From the NCBI RefSeq assembly GCF_003014535.1, contig NZ_PYGD01000011.1, positions 62,001 to 126,000 on the forward strand: a stretch of DNA of 64,000 nt. The letters are read 5' to 3'. Below the pieces are notes generated by a model that searched no databases, was not told the origin of the DNA, and saw nothing but the letters and a program-made list of their open reading frames with translations. This stretch comes from Taibaiella chishuiensis. GTDB lineage: Bacteria; Bacteroidota; Bacteroidia; Chitinophagales; Chitinophagaceae. This document shows positions 26,766-36,621 of this stretch, in pieces (positions within the stretch are counted from its first letter, which is position 1; each line of letters begins with the position of its first letter). The position numbers and the translations under genes are program-made.

Positions 26766-28172
26766 TTAATACCCCTCGTTTTGCAGGATCGCAGGATCGG
26801 TATTCACCTGGTCCTGCGGAACAGGCATCAGCAGGTGATGTTTGTCGATACGGATATTGACTGACTGAGCCGTGAACCAATCGTTCATTACCTGTACGGC
26901 ATTGCCTTTACGCAACAGGTCGAACCAGCGATGCCCCTCGCCGATTAGCTCCAGCTGTCTTTCGAGCGCGATCTCCGCGTCCAGCGCCTGTTTCGAAGTG
27001 TTTTCAAAATTGCTCAGTCCTGCACGCTTCCGCACCTGGTTCAGGTTATCGAGGGCGCCGGCGCTATTGCCCAGCTCGTTGTGCGCCTCGGCCAGCATCA
27101 GCAATACATCGGCATAGCGCAACACCACGTAATCGCTTCCGCCATCGCTGAGATTAGCCGGGTTGGCTACATATTTTTTACAATAAGGCACACCCTGTTT
27201 GGTCGTATCTACATAAATACCTTTGCGGGTATCCGCGCTGGAATAAAGCCTGTACAGGGAAAGGTTGGGCAGGTTATGTCCCTTGGCGCCGCTCTCGAAG
27301 CCTGAAGGGCTGAATTGTTGCTGCAGCGCGCTGCCTTCGGTAGCGCCGTTAACACCCGAGGCATATTGTACCACAAAAATGATCTCGGCATTGTTCTCGT
27401 TGTTGAGCGCAAAAACCTTGTCCGTGGTCGCCATCAGGCTGTGTTGTCCCGATGTCACTACATCCTGCAATACGGCAACCGCGTCCTGGTAGCGCCCCCG
27501 GGTAAGGTACACCTTACCCAGCAGAGCCTGTGCGGCGGAACGCCTGATACCGCCAGCCTTATCGGCCTTAAGCGGCAGCCGTACCATGGCATCCTGCAGG
27601 TCTTTGATCACCTGTGTGTACACCTCTTCCGCAGCCGTTCTACCCTGCCCGAAGTAGGCATTTGGATCAGTGGTCTCTTTGGTAACCAGGGGCACATCGC
27701 CATAGGTCCTTACCAGATTGAAATACATCAGCGCGCGGATAAATTCCATGGCCCCTACCCTGGCGGTCTTGATGCTATCGTTCTGGTAGGTGATCGCATC
27801 TATCCGGTGTAACACTACATTCGCACGCTGTATGGCCACATAGGCATCCTGCCAGTTGCGCGAAAGGATACCATTGGACGGGATCGTGGAGAACAGGTCC
27901 AATTGACCGGCCCAGCCGTTATCATTGGCCGGCACCTGGTCCCAGGTATTATCCGAGGGTATTTCGCTGATGCAGGGCTGGTACTGTCCGTAGAGCCCCT
28001 GCGATTGCAAGGCCGCATAGGTCGCATTTACATATTCTTCCGATTCGCTTTCGGTGGTAAAGAAATTGCTTAACACCTTGGAGGTGTCCGGGATCTGCGT
28101 CAGCTGCTTGGTACAGGCCGAAGCCGTTACCATAAGCCCCAGGACTGCCATCCGTAATTTCCGGTTTTTCAT
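26766..28172 (-). CDS. SusD/RagB-family surface lipoprotein
   Basis: This 468-residue protein has a lipoprotein signal with lipidation at Cys20 (VTASACTKQ). The SusD fold follows: an N-terminal part starting LTQIPDTSKVLSNFFTTESE, TPR-like helices around AMEFIRALMYFNLVRTYGDVPL, which is a very typical SusD segment, and the C-terminal RHRWFDLLRKG-type motif (here GHRWFDLLRKGNAV). SusD lids the SusC channel and binds substrate on the cell surface. It is 35 bp downstream of SusC and 34 bp upstream of the phosphodiesterase, so the three are one operon. Confidence 0.96.
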   Translation of the reverse strand: MKNRKLRMAVLGLMVTASACTKQLTQIPDTSKVLSNFFTTESESEEYVNATYAALQSQGLYGQYQPCISEIPSDNTWDQVPANDNGWAGQLDLFSTIPSNGILSRNWQDAYVAIQRANVVLHRIDAITYQNDSIKTARVGAMEFIRALMYFNLVRTYGDVPLVTKETTDPNAYFGQGRTAAEEVYTQVIKDLQDAMVRLPLKADKAGGIRRSAAQALLGKVYLTRGRYQDAVAVLQDVVTSGQHSLMATTDKVFALNNENNAEIIFVVQYASGVNGATEGSALQQQFSPSGFESGAKGHNLPNLSLYRLYSSADTRKGIYVDTTKQGVPYCKKYVANPANLSDGGSDYVVLRYADVLLMLAEAHNELGNSAGALDNLNQVRKRAGLSNFENTSKQALDAEIALERQLELIGEGHRWFDLLRKGNAVQVMNDWFTAQSVNIRIDKHHLLMPVPQDQVNTDPAILQNEGY

Positions 28173-28206
28173 TTTTAGAGATCGTTTAAGGATAATGCTG
28201 TTTAGA

Positions 28207-31200
28207 TTAAAAAGTAAGATTCACACCGAGTATATAGGATTTGGCTACCGGGTAATTACTGTAGGCATAACCCGAAGTCAGCACGTTGTCGGTAGTGGTG
28301 GCGTCGGGATTGAAGCCCCGGTAACTGGTAAAGGTGAAGGGATTGTTGGCGGTTGCATATACGCGCAGACCGGTAATGAACTTCGACCTCAGGTTAAAGC
28401 GGTAAGCCAGCTGGATATTACGGATACGCAGGTAATCGCCGCTATACACAAACTGGTTGCTGGCCCGGGCATTCAGCCGGTTAGCCGACAGGTTGGTGGT
28501 AGGCCGTGCCAGGGTACCATCGGGATTATCCTTGGGGTCCCAGCGGTTTTTATAATAGTACTCGTTGGCCAGGCCAAAAGATTCGCCCGATTCCATACTC
28601 CATAAAGCCGCATCGTATATCTTACGGCCCACGATACCGTTAAGCCCGATGCTCAGTTCAAAATTGCCATAGCTGAAGGTGTTCTGGAAGCCATATACCA
28701 GTTTAGGCGCATAACTGCCAAAGCCTTTACGGTCGGCCGTTGTGATCTTACCATCGCCATCGATATCGCGCATGATATAGTCGCCTACTACAGTACCGTC
28801 CATATGCGGCGTGCTGTTGATCTGGTCCTGCGATTTATAGATACCGGTCACATCGTAACCATACATCTCGGCGATGGGCCCGCCCACTTTAGTCAGGAAC
28901 ACACTGTTGGAGCCGGTAAGGATCTGCGTCTGGCCGGGAGCCAGCGCCAGCACCGTATTCCGGTTGGTGGTAAGGTTGGCATTAAAGCTCCATTTTACTT
29001 TACCCAGGCTGATATTGTTACCGGCAAGTTCGAACTCGAAACCGGTGTTCTTTACTTTGCCCAGGTTCTGCAGGGAGCTGATATAACCGGATTGGGCAGG
29101 TACCGGTACATTCAGCAACAGGTCGGAAGTGATGGTCCGGTAGAAATTGGCCGATAAGGTAAGCACATGAAACAAGCCCAGGTCGAAACCGGCATTGATC
29201 GCCTGTTTGCTTTCCCAGCCCAGGTTGGCATTGGGCGCTGCAGCGGCCGCATATCCCGGCGCCAGGTTGCCGCCGTATACATAGTTATCGGGATTAACCA
29301 AAGCCAGGGCGCCATAGGAGCCGATCTGGTTATTTCCGGCTTTGCCCCAGGAGGCCCGCAGCTTCAGCAGGTCCAGCCAGGATTGCTTTTGCAGGAAGGC
29401 TTCATTGCTCAGGATCCAGCCGGCGGTAACGGAAGGAAAGTTGCCGTATTTGCTCTGGGCGCCGAAGCGCGAAGAGCCATCGCGCCTGATCGCTGCCGTA
29501 AGCAGGTATTTGTCTTTATAGGCATATTGAAAACGGGAAAAGTAGGAGATCTGCGCCCAGGTATAAGCCGTCTTTATTACGGAGAAATTAGAAGCGCCGG
29601 CAATATTACCCAGGTTATCATCTGGTATATTGGTACCGTTAACCAGGGTGCTGTTGCCGTTTTCTTTCTGGAAGGAATACCCCGCCAGCACATTGATATC
29701 ATGATCGCCGAAGCGTTTATCGTAGGTCAGCGTGTTTTCGGAAATATAGTTCCATACATAACCGTTGGTTTCGGAAGCTACCGCGGGTTTGGGAGCCGCG
29801 GTACGATAGGCGCCTACGGTTGAGGGCGAATAATAATTGATATAATTGGACTGGAAGTCGCCGCCCAGTAAGGTTTTGAAGCTAAGGCCATCGGCAATGT
29901 GAAACTCCAGGAAGGTGTTACCGAAGTTCCTGAAAAAATTCCGGTTATAAGTATTCATCTTCAGGATCGCTACCGGGTTTTCCATCAGTGCGCCATCCTC
30001 TGGCGTATTGGCTTTTATCTGCTGACTGATGGCCAGGCTGCCGTCGGCGTTGTACGGACTGAACATCGGGTACATAACCAGCGCAGAGCTGATGGGGTCG
30101 GTACTGCGGTCGGCATTGTTGTTGAAATATCGCTGCTGGTTATACGAAGGCACAAGGGACAGGCCGGTCTTCAGCCAGCTGAAGGGACGCGAGCCCACTT
30201 TAATATCCATACTGTAGCGCTTCAGCCCGGTATTGAGTACGATGCCCTGCTGGTTAAAATAGTTGGCGGAAAGATAGTAATTGCTTTTGGCGCCCGCGCT
30301 ACCCGATACCGACAGCGTATAACTGTTGATGGGTGCGGTGCGGGTAATGGCATCCAGCCAGTTGGTATTGGTAAGCCCCGGCTGGTTGGCCAGGTAAGGA
30401 TCCATATAACTGAGCCTGTAATCTCTTGCTGTAGCGCCATTCGCCTTTCTCGTCGCTACATCGTCATCGGGCTTACGCTTCGCGGGATCTTTGGAAACAT
30501 AACCCCAGTCGCGGGCTTCAGTCGAATATAATGCGTACTGGTACCCATCCACCAGCTTTACCTTATCGGCCCGTTGCTGGAACCCGGAGTAAGCGTCGAA
30601 GCTTACCGTTGTTTTATCTTTCTGTGCAGACCTGGTCGTGATCAGGATGACACCGTTGGCCGCGCGCGATCCATAGATCGCTGCCGATGAAGGATCTTTG
30701 AGGATGTCCATGGTTTCGATATCCTGCGGGTTGATCGAATTCAGCGAGCTGCCTTCGCTTAAAGGGAAACCATCGACAACGATCAGCGGGTTAGCGCCTG
30801 CTGTAAGCGTACTGACACCACGGATAACGATCTGCGGATCGGTACCGGGCATACCGGAAGCCTCGTTGATGGTAACGCCGGCTACTTTGCCTGCCAGCTG
30901 CGAACCGAAGCTGCTACCCGCATACTTATTCAGATCGGCCGACCTGATCTGCGAGATAGCCCCGGTTACACGGGCCTTGCTTTGCGTACCATAACCGACC
31001 ACGATCACATCGTTGAGCGACTTGCGCGCCACCTTCATTCTTACCAGCAGGGAATTGTTATCGCCCTGGTTGATCTTAAACCTGCTTACAGTATCGTTTT
31101 CATAACCTACTGCGGTAAAAATGAAATCATACACACCGTTATCTTCGATAGGATCGAGCATAAAGATGCCCTCTCCATCCGACATCGTATTGAACTGCTT

Positions 31201-31371
31201 ATGATCTGCATTGCTGATCACGGCAATCGTTACCCCGGGCATGCCTGCACCCTTTTCGTCCAGTACGGTACCCTTTACTTTGTTCTGGGCCAGGGCAGGC
31301 CCGGCAAATAACAAAAGCGGAAGAACCTGCAGGAGGCGCTGTTTACCCGTCTTGTACAATTGTTTTTTCAT
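28207..31371 (-). CDS. SusC/RagA-family TonB-dependent transporter
   Basis: This 1054-residue outer membrane protein has a signal peptide to about residue 28. Next comes a CarboxypepD_reg-like beta sandwich (KVKGTVLDEKGAGMPGVT), a plug domain with VVVGYGTQSK, RGVSTLTAGANPLIVVDGFP and ILKDPSSAAIYGSRAANGVILITT, and a long barrel ending in an aromatic terminal strand (YILGVNLTF). An N-terminal STN signalling domain is missing, although an ECF sigma factor and FecR lie directly upstream; the STN-like fold sits in FecR instead. It imports a ligand with SusD, powered by TonB. The substrate is unknown, and the phosphodiesterase behind it hints at a glycerophosphodiester-containing molecule. Confidence 0.96.
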   Translation of the reverse strand: MKKQLYKTGKQRLLQVLPLLLFAGPALAQNKVKGTVLDEKGAGMPGVTIAVISNADHKQFNTMSDGEGIFMLDPIEDNGVYDFIFTAVGYENDTVSRFKINQGDNNSLLVRMKVARKSLNDVIVVGYGTQSKARVTGAISQIRSADLNKYAGSSFGSQLAGKVAGVTINEASGMPGTDPQIVIRGVSTLTAGANPLIVVDGFPLSEGSSLNSINPQDIETMDILKDPSSAAIYGSRAANGVILITTRSAQKDKTTVSFDAYSGFQQRADKVKLVDGYQYALYSTEARDWGYVSKDPAKRKPDDDVATRKANGATARDYRLSYMDPYLANQPGLTNTNWLDAITRTAPINSYTLSVSGSAGAKSNYYLSANYFNQQGIVLNTGLKRYSMDIKVGSRPFSWLKTGLSLVPSYNQQRYFNNNADRSTDPISSALVMYPMFSPYNADGSLAISQQIKANTPEDGALMENPVAILKMNTYNRNFFRNFGNTFLEFHIADGLSFKTLLGGDFQSNYINYYSPSTVGAYRTAAPKPAVASETNGYVWNYISENTLTYDKRFGDHDINVLAGYSFQKENGNSTLVNGTNIPDDNLGNIAGASNFSVIKTAYTWAQISYFSRFQYAYKDKYLLTAAIRRDGSSRFGAQSKYGNFPSVTAGWILSNEAFLQKQSWLDLLKLRASWGKAGNNQIGSYGALALVNPDNYVYGGNLAPGYAAAAAPNANLGWESKQAINAGFDLGLFHVLTLSANFYRTITSDLLLNVPVPAQSGYISSLQNLGKVKNTGFEFELAGNNISLGKVKWSFNANLTTNRNTVLALAPGQTQILTGSNSVFLTKVGGPIAEMYGYDVTGIYKSQDQINSTPHMDGTVVGDYIMRDIDGDGKITTADRKGFGSYAPKLVYGFQNTFSYGNFELSIGLNGIVGRKIYDAALWSMESGESFGLANEYYYKNRWDPKDNPDGTLARPTTNLSANRLNARASNQFVYSGDYLRIRNIQLAYRFNLRSKFITGLRVYATANNPFTFTSYRGFNPDATTTDNVLTSGYAYSNYPVAKSYILGVNLTF

Positions 31372-31390
31372 AGATTATTGTGATTTTCCA

Positions 31391-31405
31391 GGGCATAACA
31401 TGCCC
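31391..31405 (-). promoter_or_regulatory. Inverted repeat upstream of susC-like gene
   Basis: GGGCAT-AAC-ATGCCC is a perfect 6-bp palindrome 20 bp upstream of the SusC start, within the 80-bp gap to FecR. It could be an operator or a hairpin in the intercistronic mRNA. Confidence 0.35.
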
Positions 31406-31451
31406 CTTCGCCTGTTGAAGCGATTAAAAAATGGCGTTAAATAATTAATGG

Positions 31452-32504
31452 TTATTTGTTCCTGGCTATGATATAGGCCTGCTTTGTTTTCTGGTAGTTG
31501 AGCCCGTTCAGGTTACAGATAATCTTCAGTGCAGTTTCTATTGGGTCGGTGGGTTCTATCGTTCCGGTAAAGGTCAGTTCTCTCAGGTCTGCTGCGGAGC
31601 AGGTAATGGGTACCCGTTCCCTGGTTTCCAGTTTTGCAAATACCTCGGTAAGCGGCGTCTTATCAAACACAAGCCGCTCTTTGGCCAGCGCCTGCACATC
31701 GGGTGCAGCCGCAGCGGCCTGCTGTTTGGGCGCCGCTCTGGCCAGGATCATTTTCCTGCCGGAGTCGTCCCAGCGGGCTTCATCTCCGGGTTGCAGGATC
31801 ATATCGTCCAGCTGAAGCCCGCTATTGGGCATGGCGGCCACGCGCACACTGCCTTCTTTCAGCGCCAGCCGGAAAGTATGTTCGCCCGGTGCATCGATCA
31901 TAAATTCCGTACCGATATCTGTTGTCCGGATATTGCCGGTTATAACCTCAAATGTTTTTGCCGCATCATGATGTACTTTAAAGTCGGCCTTGCCTTTAAG
32001 GCTGACGCTCCGCACCGCCTGGGTATGGAACGGTTGCCGGAAACGGATCGAGCTATGGGGATACAGGTGCAATACCGATCCGTCGCTCATCACCAGTTCT
32101 TTTACTGCGGGGCCGGGGTTATCGATTATACGGAAGTCGGTGGCAATGGCGCCGGCGTCTTTATCTGCGGGGGTAACCCTGTAGTACTGCCAGGTAAAAA
32201 AGGAAGCAAGACCGGTAACCAGCAGGGCCGCCGCCCAGCGGAACAGGCCGGGGCGCCTACGTTGCGGCATCTCGATCGAACGTGCCGCACGGCTGCCGAT
32301 CTCCCGGTGCAGGGATTCCAGCATACGCTGTGATGTTTCGGACGATAAATGCCCCGGAGTGGAAGCGCCGTTTTCATAGTCGCGCTGCAGCGCCGCTTTA
32401 ATCACCTCTTCCCGTTCCACCATCATCTTATAGAGCTGCAGTTTTTCCTGCTCTGAAGCATTGCCCTTCCAGAATTTTTCCAAGAGTACCTCGTAGTCTT
32501 TCAT
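31452..32504 (-). CDS. FecR-family anti-sigma factor
   Basis: This 350-residue protein has a cytoplasmic N-terminal region (1-87), a single membrane helix at about 88-108 behind a basic RRRPGLFRW stretch, a periplasmic FecR domain (about 135-235, with LVMSDGSVLHLYPHSSIRF and GTEFMIDAPG), and a C-terminal STN-like DUF4974 domain (about 270-348, KTPLTEVFAKLETRERVPI). It holds the sigma factor inactive until the outer membrane transporter signals ligand. It lies 117 bp after the sigma gene and 80 bp before SusC. The Ala-rich hinge near 260-268 is a linker. Confidence 0.95.
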   Translation of the reverse strand: MKDYEVLLEKFWKGNASEQEKLQLYKMMVEREEVIKAALQRDYENGASTPGHLSSETSQRMLESLHREIGSRAARSIEMPQRRRPGLFRWAAALLVTGLASFFTWQYYRVTPADKDAGAIATDFRIIDNPGPAVKELVMSDGSVLHLYPHSSIRFRQPFHTQAVRSVSLKGKADFKVHHDAAKTFEVITGNIRTTDIGTEFMIDAPGEHTFRLALKEGSVRVAAMPNSGLQLDDMILQPGDEARWDDSGRKMILARAAPKQQAAAAAPDVQALAKERLVFDKTPLTEVFAKLETRERVPITCSAADLRELTFTGTIEPTDPIETALKIICNLNGLNYQKTKQAYIIARNK

Positions 32505-32621
32505 AGCTTGTATATACTAAATACTCCGTTGCGAGAAAAAGGGGATGCCCCGGCGTGTTACCAAATTATTACGAAAACAGGCATGGCTTATTTATGCCAT
32601 GCCTGCCAGGTAAAAGGAAGT

Positions 32622-33224
32622 TTAGTGCAACGATAGTGTAAGAATCAAAACCCCTGCCAGCGCGAGGTCTGAGGCATACTCGTTCCGGACGTAGTGCTTG
32701 AGCAGCCGGGAAGATTGTTTAAGGTAGTCGCGTACCGAATTGACGGATATACCCAGGATCTGGGCAGTCTCTTCGACCGACTTGCCTTCGAAGCGGCAAA
32801 GCCGGAATACCTTTTGTTTACGCTCGGGCAGCGTGCACACCGCCTGCTCCAGGAGCTCCAGTTGTTTCTGGTAAAACTGTTCGTCGACAACCGGCGCTTC
32901 CATAAGCCGGTCTACCAATGCCGGGTCTTCCAGCAATACGGTAGCCTCTTTCAGTTTTTTCTTCAGGAAAGAAACAGACTTGTTATAACTGACCACGAAA
33001 AGCCAGCCGCCTATGGAAGCCTGTCCCGACAGCCTGGCCCTGTTTTCCCAAAAGGCCAGGAACACATCCTGCAGGATATCTTCGGCTGCATGCGGCAATT
33101 GCACGATCTTGATAATATTGGCGTAGACCGGCTGATGGTATTGATGATAGTAGAAATCGAAAGCTTCCATATTGCCCTGCGGTAACAGCACGGCAGCCGC
33201 CTCCTCATTAAAAATTACACCCAT
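32622..33224 (-). CDS. RNA polymerase ECF sigma factor
   Basis: This 200-residue sigma-70 family protein has region 2 at about 22-88 (YHQYHQPVYANIIKIVQLPHAAEDILQDVFLAFW) and region 4 at about 125-180 (LPERKQKVFRLCRFEGKSVEETAQILGISVNSVRDYL, HTH). It ends in a hydrophobic tail (LALAGVLILTLSLH), as in many Bacteroidota ECF factors. It should activate the downstream FecR/SusC/SusD/GDPD genes when FecR releases it. A -7 box TACTTTTG lies about 21 bp before its start codon, giving a very short leader. Confidence 0.95.
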   Translation of the reverse strand: MGVIFNEEAAAVLLPQGNMEAFDFYYHQYHQPVYANIIKIVQLPHAAEDILQDVFLAFWENRARLSGQASIGGWLFVVSYNKSVSFLKKKLKEATVLLEDPALVDRLMEAPVVDEQFYQKQLELLEQAVCTLPERKQKVFRLCRFEGKSVEETAQILGISVNSVRDYLKQSSRLLKHYVRNEYASDLALAGVLILTLSLH

Positions 33225-33707
33225 ATGGATCCCTTAATTCAGGGCAAAAGTAAAAACTCGGCAACGGCACATTTATTATGTTATTGTAAACAAACCAGCC
33301 CAGCAAAGGCAAAACCCTTAACTGGCGCCACTTACAGGGTCGTTGAGCCCAACGACTTCCACGAGCTGCATACCCTGAAAAGCAGGCATATTTAAAAATT
33401 ACACCATCTGAACAGCCTCCTCTTACTACTACAGATCATACCAAGTTATAGAAAATCTAAATAGGGCATTAGGCGCTGTAATGGCCGTATACTGCAATAT
33501 TCAGGCCTTGATAATGGCCGGGGAATGAAAAAGATCAGGTAACTTTGGCCCGTTTGGGCCTTTGCGTCGCCGGTAAGGTGGTCGCAGGGGCCGGAACGGT
33601 GCCGAGCTTGCCCTATCCCGGCGGGGAGCGGGCCGGCCGTTCGTCCGTAATGCTCCGGTGCGGATGCATCCTGGTATAATCATTCAACAATTAAAACACA
33701 GCGTAAA
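33225..33707. promoter_or_regulatory. Divergent intergenic region, sigma factor / azurin
   Basis: No gene was seen. On the minus strand TACTTTTG at 33245-33252 is a perfect TAnnTTTG -7 box for the sigma gene, though its -33 box is weak. On the plus strand TAACTTTG at 33540-33547 also matches, 161 bp before the azurin gene, followed by a small hairpin GGCCC-GTTT-GGGCC. Confidence 0.45.
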
Positions 33708-34202
33708 ATGAAAAAACTGATTATGGTATTGGCCGCGGGCGTGTTTGCCCTGTCGGCCTGTAACAATGCAGATAACAACGATGAAGCACAAACGCCGCCA
33801 CCGGCAGTAGTTGCCGATCCGGAACCGGTACCAGGCAGTATTATACTGCGTGCCGGCGACGATATGAAATTCGACCAGCGCGAAATAAAAGTAAAAGCAG
33901 GCGACACCGTAAAACTCACATTAAAGCATACCGGCAAAGCTCCCAAAACCGCCATGGGACATAATTTCGTCTTACTGAAGTCCGGCGTATCCGTCGATGA
34001 TTTTATTGCCAAAGCCGTTGAGGCCAAAGACAACGATTATATACCCGCGGGCACTAAAGACGTGATTGCCCATACACGGCTGATTGGCGGCGGCGAATCC
34101 GATCACATAGAATTTGTAGCTCCGGCTAAAGGCACCTATACTTATATCTGTTCTTTCCCGGCACATGCTATGATCATGAACGGTAAACTTATCGTAGAAT
34201 AA
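33708..34202 (+). CDS. Azurin-like blue copper lipoprotein
   Basis: This 164-residue cupredoxin has a lipoprotein signal with lipidation at Cys18 (FALSAC), followed by an acidic and Pro-rich linker (19-42). The copper site is complete as in azurin: His85 (GHNFVLL), Cys148 (YICSFPAH), His153 and Met157. Azurins carry electrons in the periplasm, for example to cytochrome c peroxidase or in denitrification. Neither pathway has genes nearby, and the gene stands alone with its own terminator. Confidence 0.95.
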   Translation: MKKLIMVLAAGVFALSACNNADNNDEAQTPPPAVVADPEPVPGSIILRAGDDMKFDQREIKVKAGDTVKLTLKHTGKAPKTAMGHNFVLLKSGVSVDDFIAKAVEAKDNDYIPAGTKDVIAHTRLIGGGESDHIEFVAPAKGTYTYICSFPAHAMIMNGKLIVE

Positions 34203-34779
34203 ACAGGTAATACAAACAGGTACACCCGGGCAATATACCGAAACCGGAGCGCGGTAGGCTCAGGAACACAAGGAACGGCCGGTTCATCATCAATGATGAA
34301 CCGGCAGTTCTGTTTTTAGAGCCTCCGGGATACCTCCGCTCACGCCTGCGCGCGGAGTCCGTTCTACCCTTTAAAGGTTGGGTAAAAAGAGAGGGAAAAA
34401 TCCCTAAATCATTCAGTTTTTTATCTGTAGGAATTGCGGGAAAAGCCTTATATTTTTACAACATAGATCAATAAGTAACTCTTAATTATTGACAAATCAA
34501 AGTCATTAATTCATATACTTAATTTACAAAAAGAAGATTGCAGGAGACAAAAACAGGTTTGCAATACACGAACACAGCCACCTGTTTCCTTTTCCCCGGA
34601 CGGGCATATCAGCCATGCCATAGCCCCGGATCGCCGGAAAAAATTTTGTCTTCCGGTAAACACCGTGTTATCAAGAAATCCGCATGCAGGCATACCGCGG
34701 ATGCAGGCAGCAGATACCTGATATAAGGCCGTACCCGAAAAGCCTGAACAGAGTAGGGATTATACCATAACCAGAATCT
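34203..34779. other. Intergenic region before the tandem T9SS genes
   Basis: The region holds the azurin terminator, then AT-rich DNA with no credible gene. The last 50 bp or so (about 34727-34779) recur almost unchanged in front of the second paralogue (about 36568-36621), so both genes carry the same duplicated promoter-proximal segment. Confidence 0.6.
34273..34318 (+). terminator. Terminator of the azurin gene
   Basis: GCCGGTTCATCAT / ATGATGAACCGGC form a long perfect stem, extended by GAAC / GTTC outside, followed by TGTTTTTAG. It lies about 75 bp after the stop. Confidence 0.85.
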
Positions 34780-36471
34780 ATGAAATTACCAGTTATCCCG
34801 GGGCTTATAGCCCTGCAGCTTGCTGCTGCCCTTACGGCTTCAGCGCAGAATTACTACATCAAACTTACCGGGGACCATGGTACCCGCGTAGCCGATCATG
34901 GCGCCTGGGAGCAGGGTATCCCGGCCAACTTCGACGAAAGTATCGAAGCTTATAACGTAGAGGTAAGCGGTGGCGGCAACGGCATTGGCCTGATGCGCTT
35001 CAACGGCCCGGCAGGTACCTATAGCTGGGCAGTACACCACCGGCTCAATGCTGCTCCTGAAGAGGTAGAGGCCCGCAGGATCCTCACGCCCCAGTACAAT
35101 AATATGCTTTATGTAATTGGCGAAAAATACGGGATAGGCCCCAAAAGCGCTGTGGTATTGCAATACGACGCCAGCAACGGGCATCTTACCGCAGCTAACC
35201 ACTTACCTGCCCTGCCCCAGGGGTATAGCCTTATCCGCGTTTACGACGTTATTTCCGAACCCGACTTCCAAAACAGGATGCGTATTCTTTGCAGGGTTTC
35301 GGATGGCAGCGCAGAGTCGATTATGGAGTTGCTGTATGATGCATCCTCCAATACCTACAGGGTTAAAAACTACAAGCCGGACAACATCGCCCCCGACCGG
35401 TACGCTTCTGCCTATTACGTAAGGGCCTACCACTATGGTAATTTCAACCTGGGCGATGTTTCCTTCTACGGCCTGGCTACCTATTCGAACGAAAGGGTTG
35501 CCTATTGCTATACAGAAAACAAATATGAAATGTACCAACTGCAATCGCTAACCGGTGCAAAAGGCATATTCGGTGTACAAATGAACGGATCGTACGGCGC
35601 CGACGGTACGCATCGCCGGATCGACATGGCCTTTATCGATCGTGATGGTGCGCTTTGCATGCAGCAGAAAGACGAACTGACAACGCTGAACTGGCGGAGG
35701 TTCTACCAGTTGCCCAGGGGATCGAAGTTTGAAATGGGTTACGGCCGCGACGGCCATGGCACCAAACAAGGCGGCGGCATGGATTACTTTATGGCGACCA
35801 CCCACTTCCCGGGCGATGCCAACTCCGACGGCCATGTTACCAGCCTGCATTACGATGCCTTCAACGGCAACCTGAATAAGCCTAATGTCTATAACCTTTC
35901 CGGCATAGGTGTCCAGAAAGATGGCGGCTTCCCGAATACGACCTATGATCCGCATAACCGGTACACTTTTATTGCCGATCGCTTTAACCGCCTGAACGGT
36001 TTCAAATTCGGTATCAGCAATGCCTCTTATGATGGCGAGATTCCTTGTACCAAACCGGTTAGCTTCAGGGAGTTCAAAAATGACCTGAGCGAAAAGCTGG
36101 ATGATATGCATATAGAGGAATATGGTCCGTTCGATGCCGAGTCTATAGAAATGGCGGAAGCAGAAATCACCGTTGATATCGTAGAAGAATGCAATGTAGA
36201 ACAACGCGGTGCGGCCACTAACAGCAACCTGCTGCAAGGCAGCAGCAACCTGTATATGGACGCCACTCAACTGCGCCTGGAAGCTACCGGCAAAACCATC
36301 AGCGCTATGCGCGTACTGTCAATAGACGGCCGCCTCATCGCCGAGCAACACAACCTGAACAGCAACCGTTATGAGCAGCACTTCAACACACCACTGGTAC
36401 CCGGCATCTATGTGATCAGCCTGGAATTTGCCGATCATAGCCGCGAAAACCGTAAAATAAGTGTTCATTAA
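34780..36471 (+). CDS. T9SS-exported protein, tandem paralogue 1
   Basis: This 563-residue protein has a signal peptide ending at TASAQN (about residue 23). The middle (25-430) shows repeated beta-strand blocks with motifs such as EAYNVEVSGGGNGIGLMRF, MNGSYGADGTHRRIDMAFID and GGFPNTTYDP, possibly a beta propeller, with no enzyme signature I recognise. An acidic linker (about 435-480) leads to a T9SS sorting domain (LRLEATGKTISAMRVLSIDG to the end). The next gene is a clear paralogue of equal length. The nearly identical tails and signal peptides versus diverged middles suggest selection on the exposed part. Confidence 0.9.
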   Translation: MKLPVIPGLIALQLAAALTASAQNYYIKLTGDHGTRVADHGAWEQGIPANFDESIEAYNVEVSGGGNGIGLMRFNGPAGTYSWAVHHRLNAAPEEVEARRILTPQYNNMLYVIGEKYGIGPKSAVVLQYDASNGHLTAANHLPALPQGYSLIRVYDVISEPDFQNRMRILCRVSDGSAESIMELLYDASSNTYRVKNYKPDNIAPDRYASAYYVRAYHYGNFNLGDVSFYGLATYSNERVAYCYTENKYEMYQLQSLTGAKGIFGVQMNGSYGADGTHRRIDMAFIDRDGALCMQQKDELTTLNWRRFYQLPRGSKFEMGYGRDGHGTKQGGGMDYFMATTHFPGDANSDGHVTSLHYDAFNGNLNKPNVYNLSGIGVQKDGGFPNTTYDPHNRYTFIADRFNRLNGFKFGISNASYDGEIPCTKPVSFREFKNDLSEKLDDMHIEEYGPFDAESIEMAEAEITVDIVEECNVEQRGAATNSNLLQGSSNLYMDATQLRLEATGKTISAMRVLSIDGRLIAEQHNLNSNRYEQHFNTPLVPGIYVISLEFADHSRENRKISVH

Positions 36472-36497
36472 AACAGGGTGTCTACTACCCGTAGAAG

Positions 36498-36525
36498 CCT
36501 GCAGGTCTATACCTGCAGGTTTTTT
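36498..36525 (+). terminator. Terminator of tandem paralogue 1
   Basis: CCTGCAGGT-CTAT-ACCTGCAGG is a perfect 9-bp stem followed by TTTTTT. A decayed version of the same element follows paralogue 2. Confidence 0.88.
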
Positions 36526-36621
36526 ATACCCCGTCCGCGCAATCAGGGCATAAGCCCCCCATATAAAGGCCGTCCCCGAAAAGCCTCGAACAGAGTAGGG
36601 ATTATACCATAACCAGCATCT

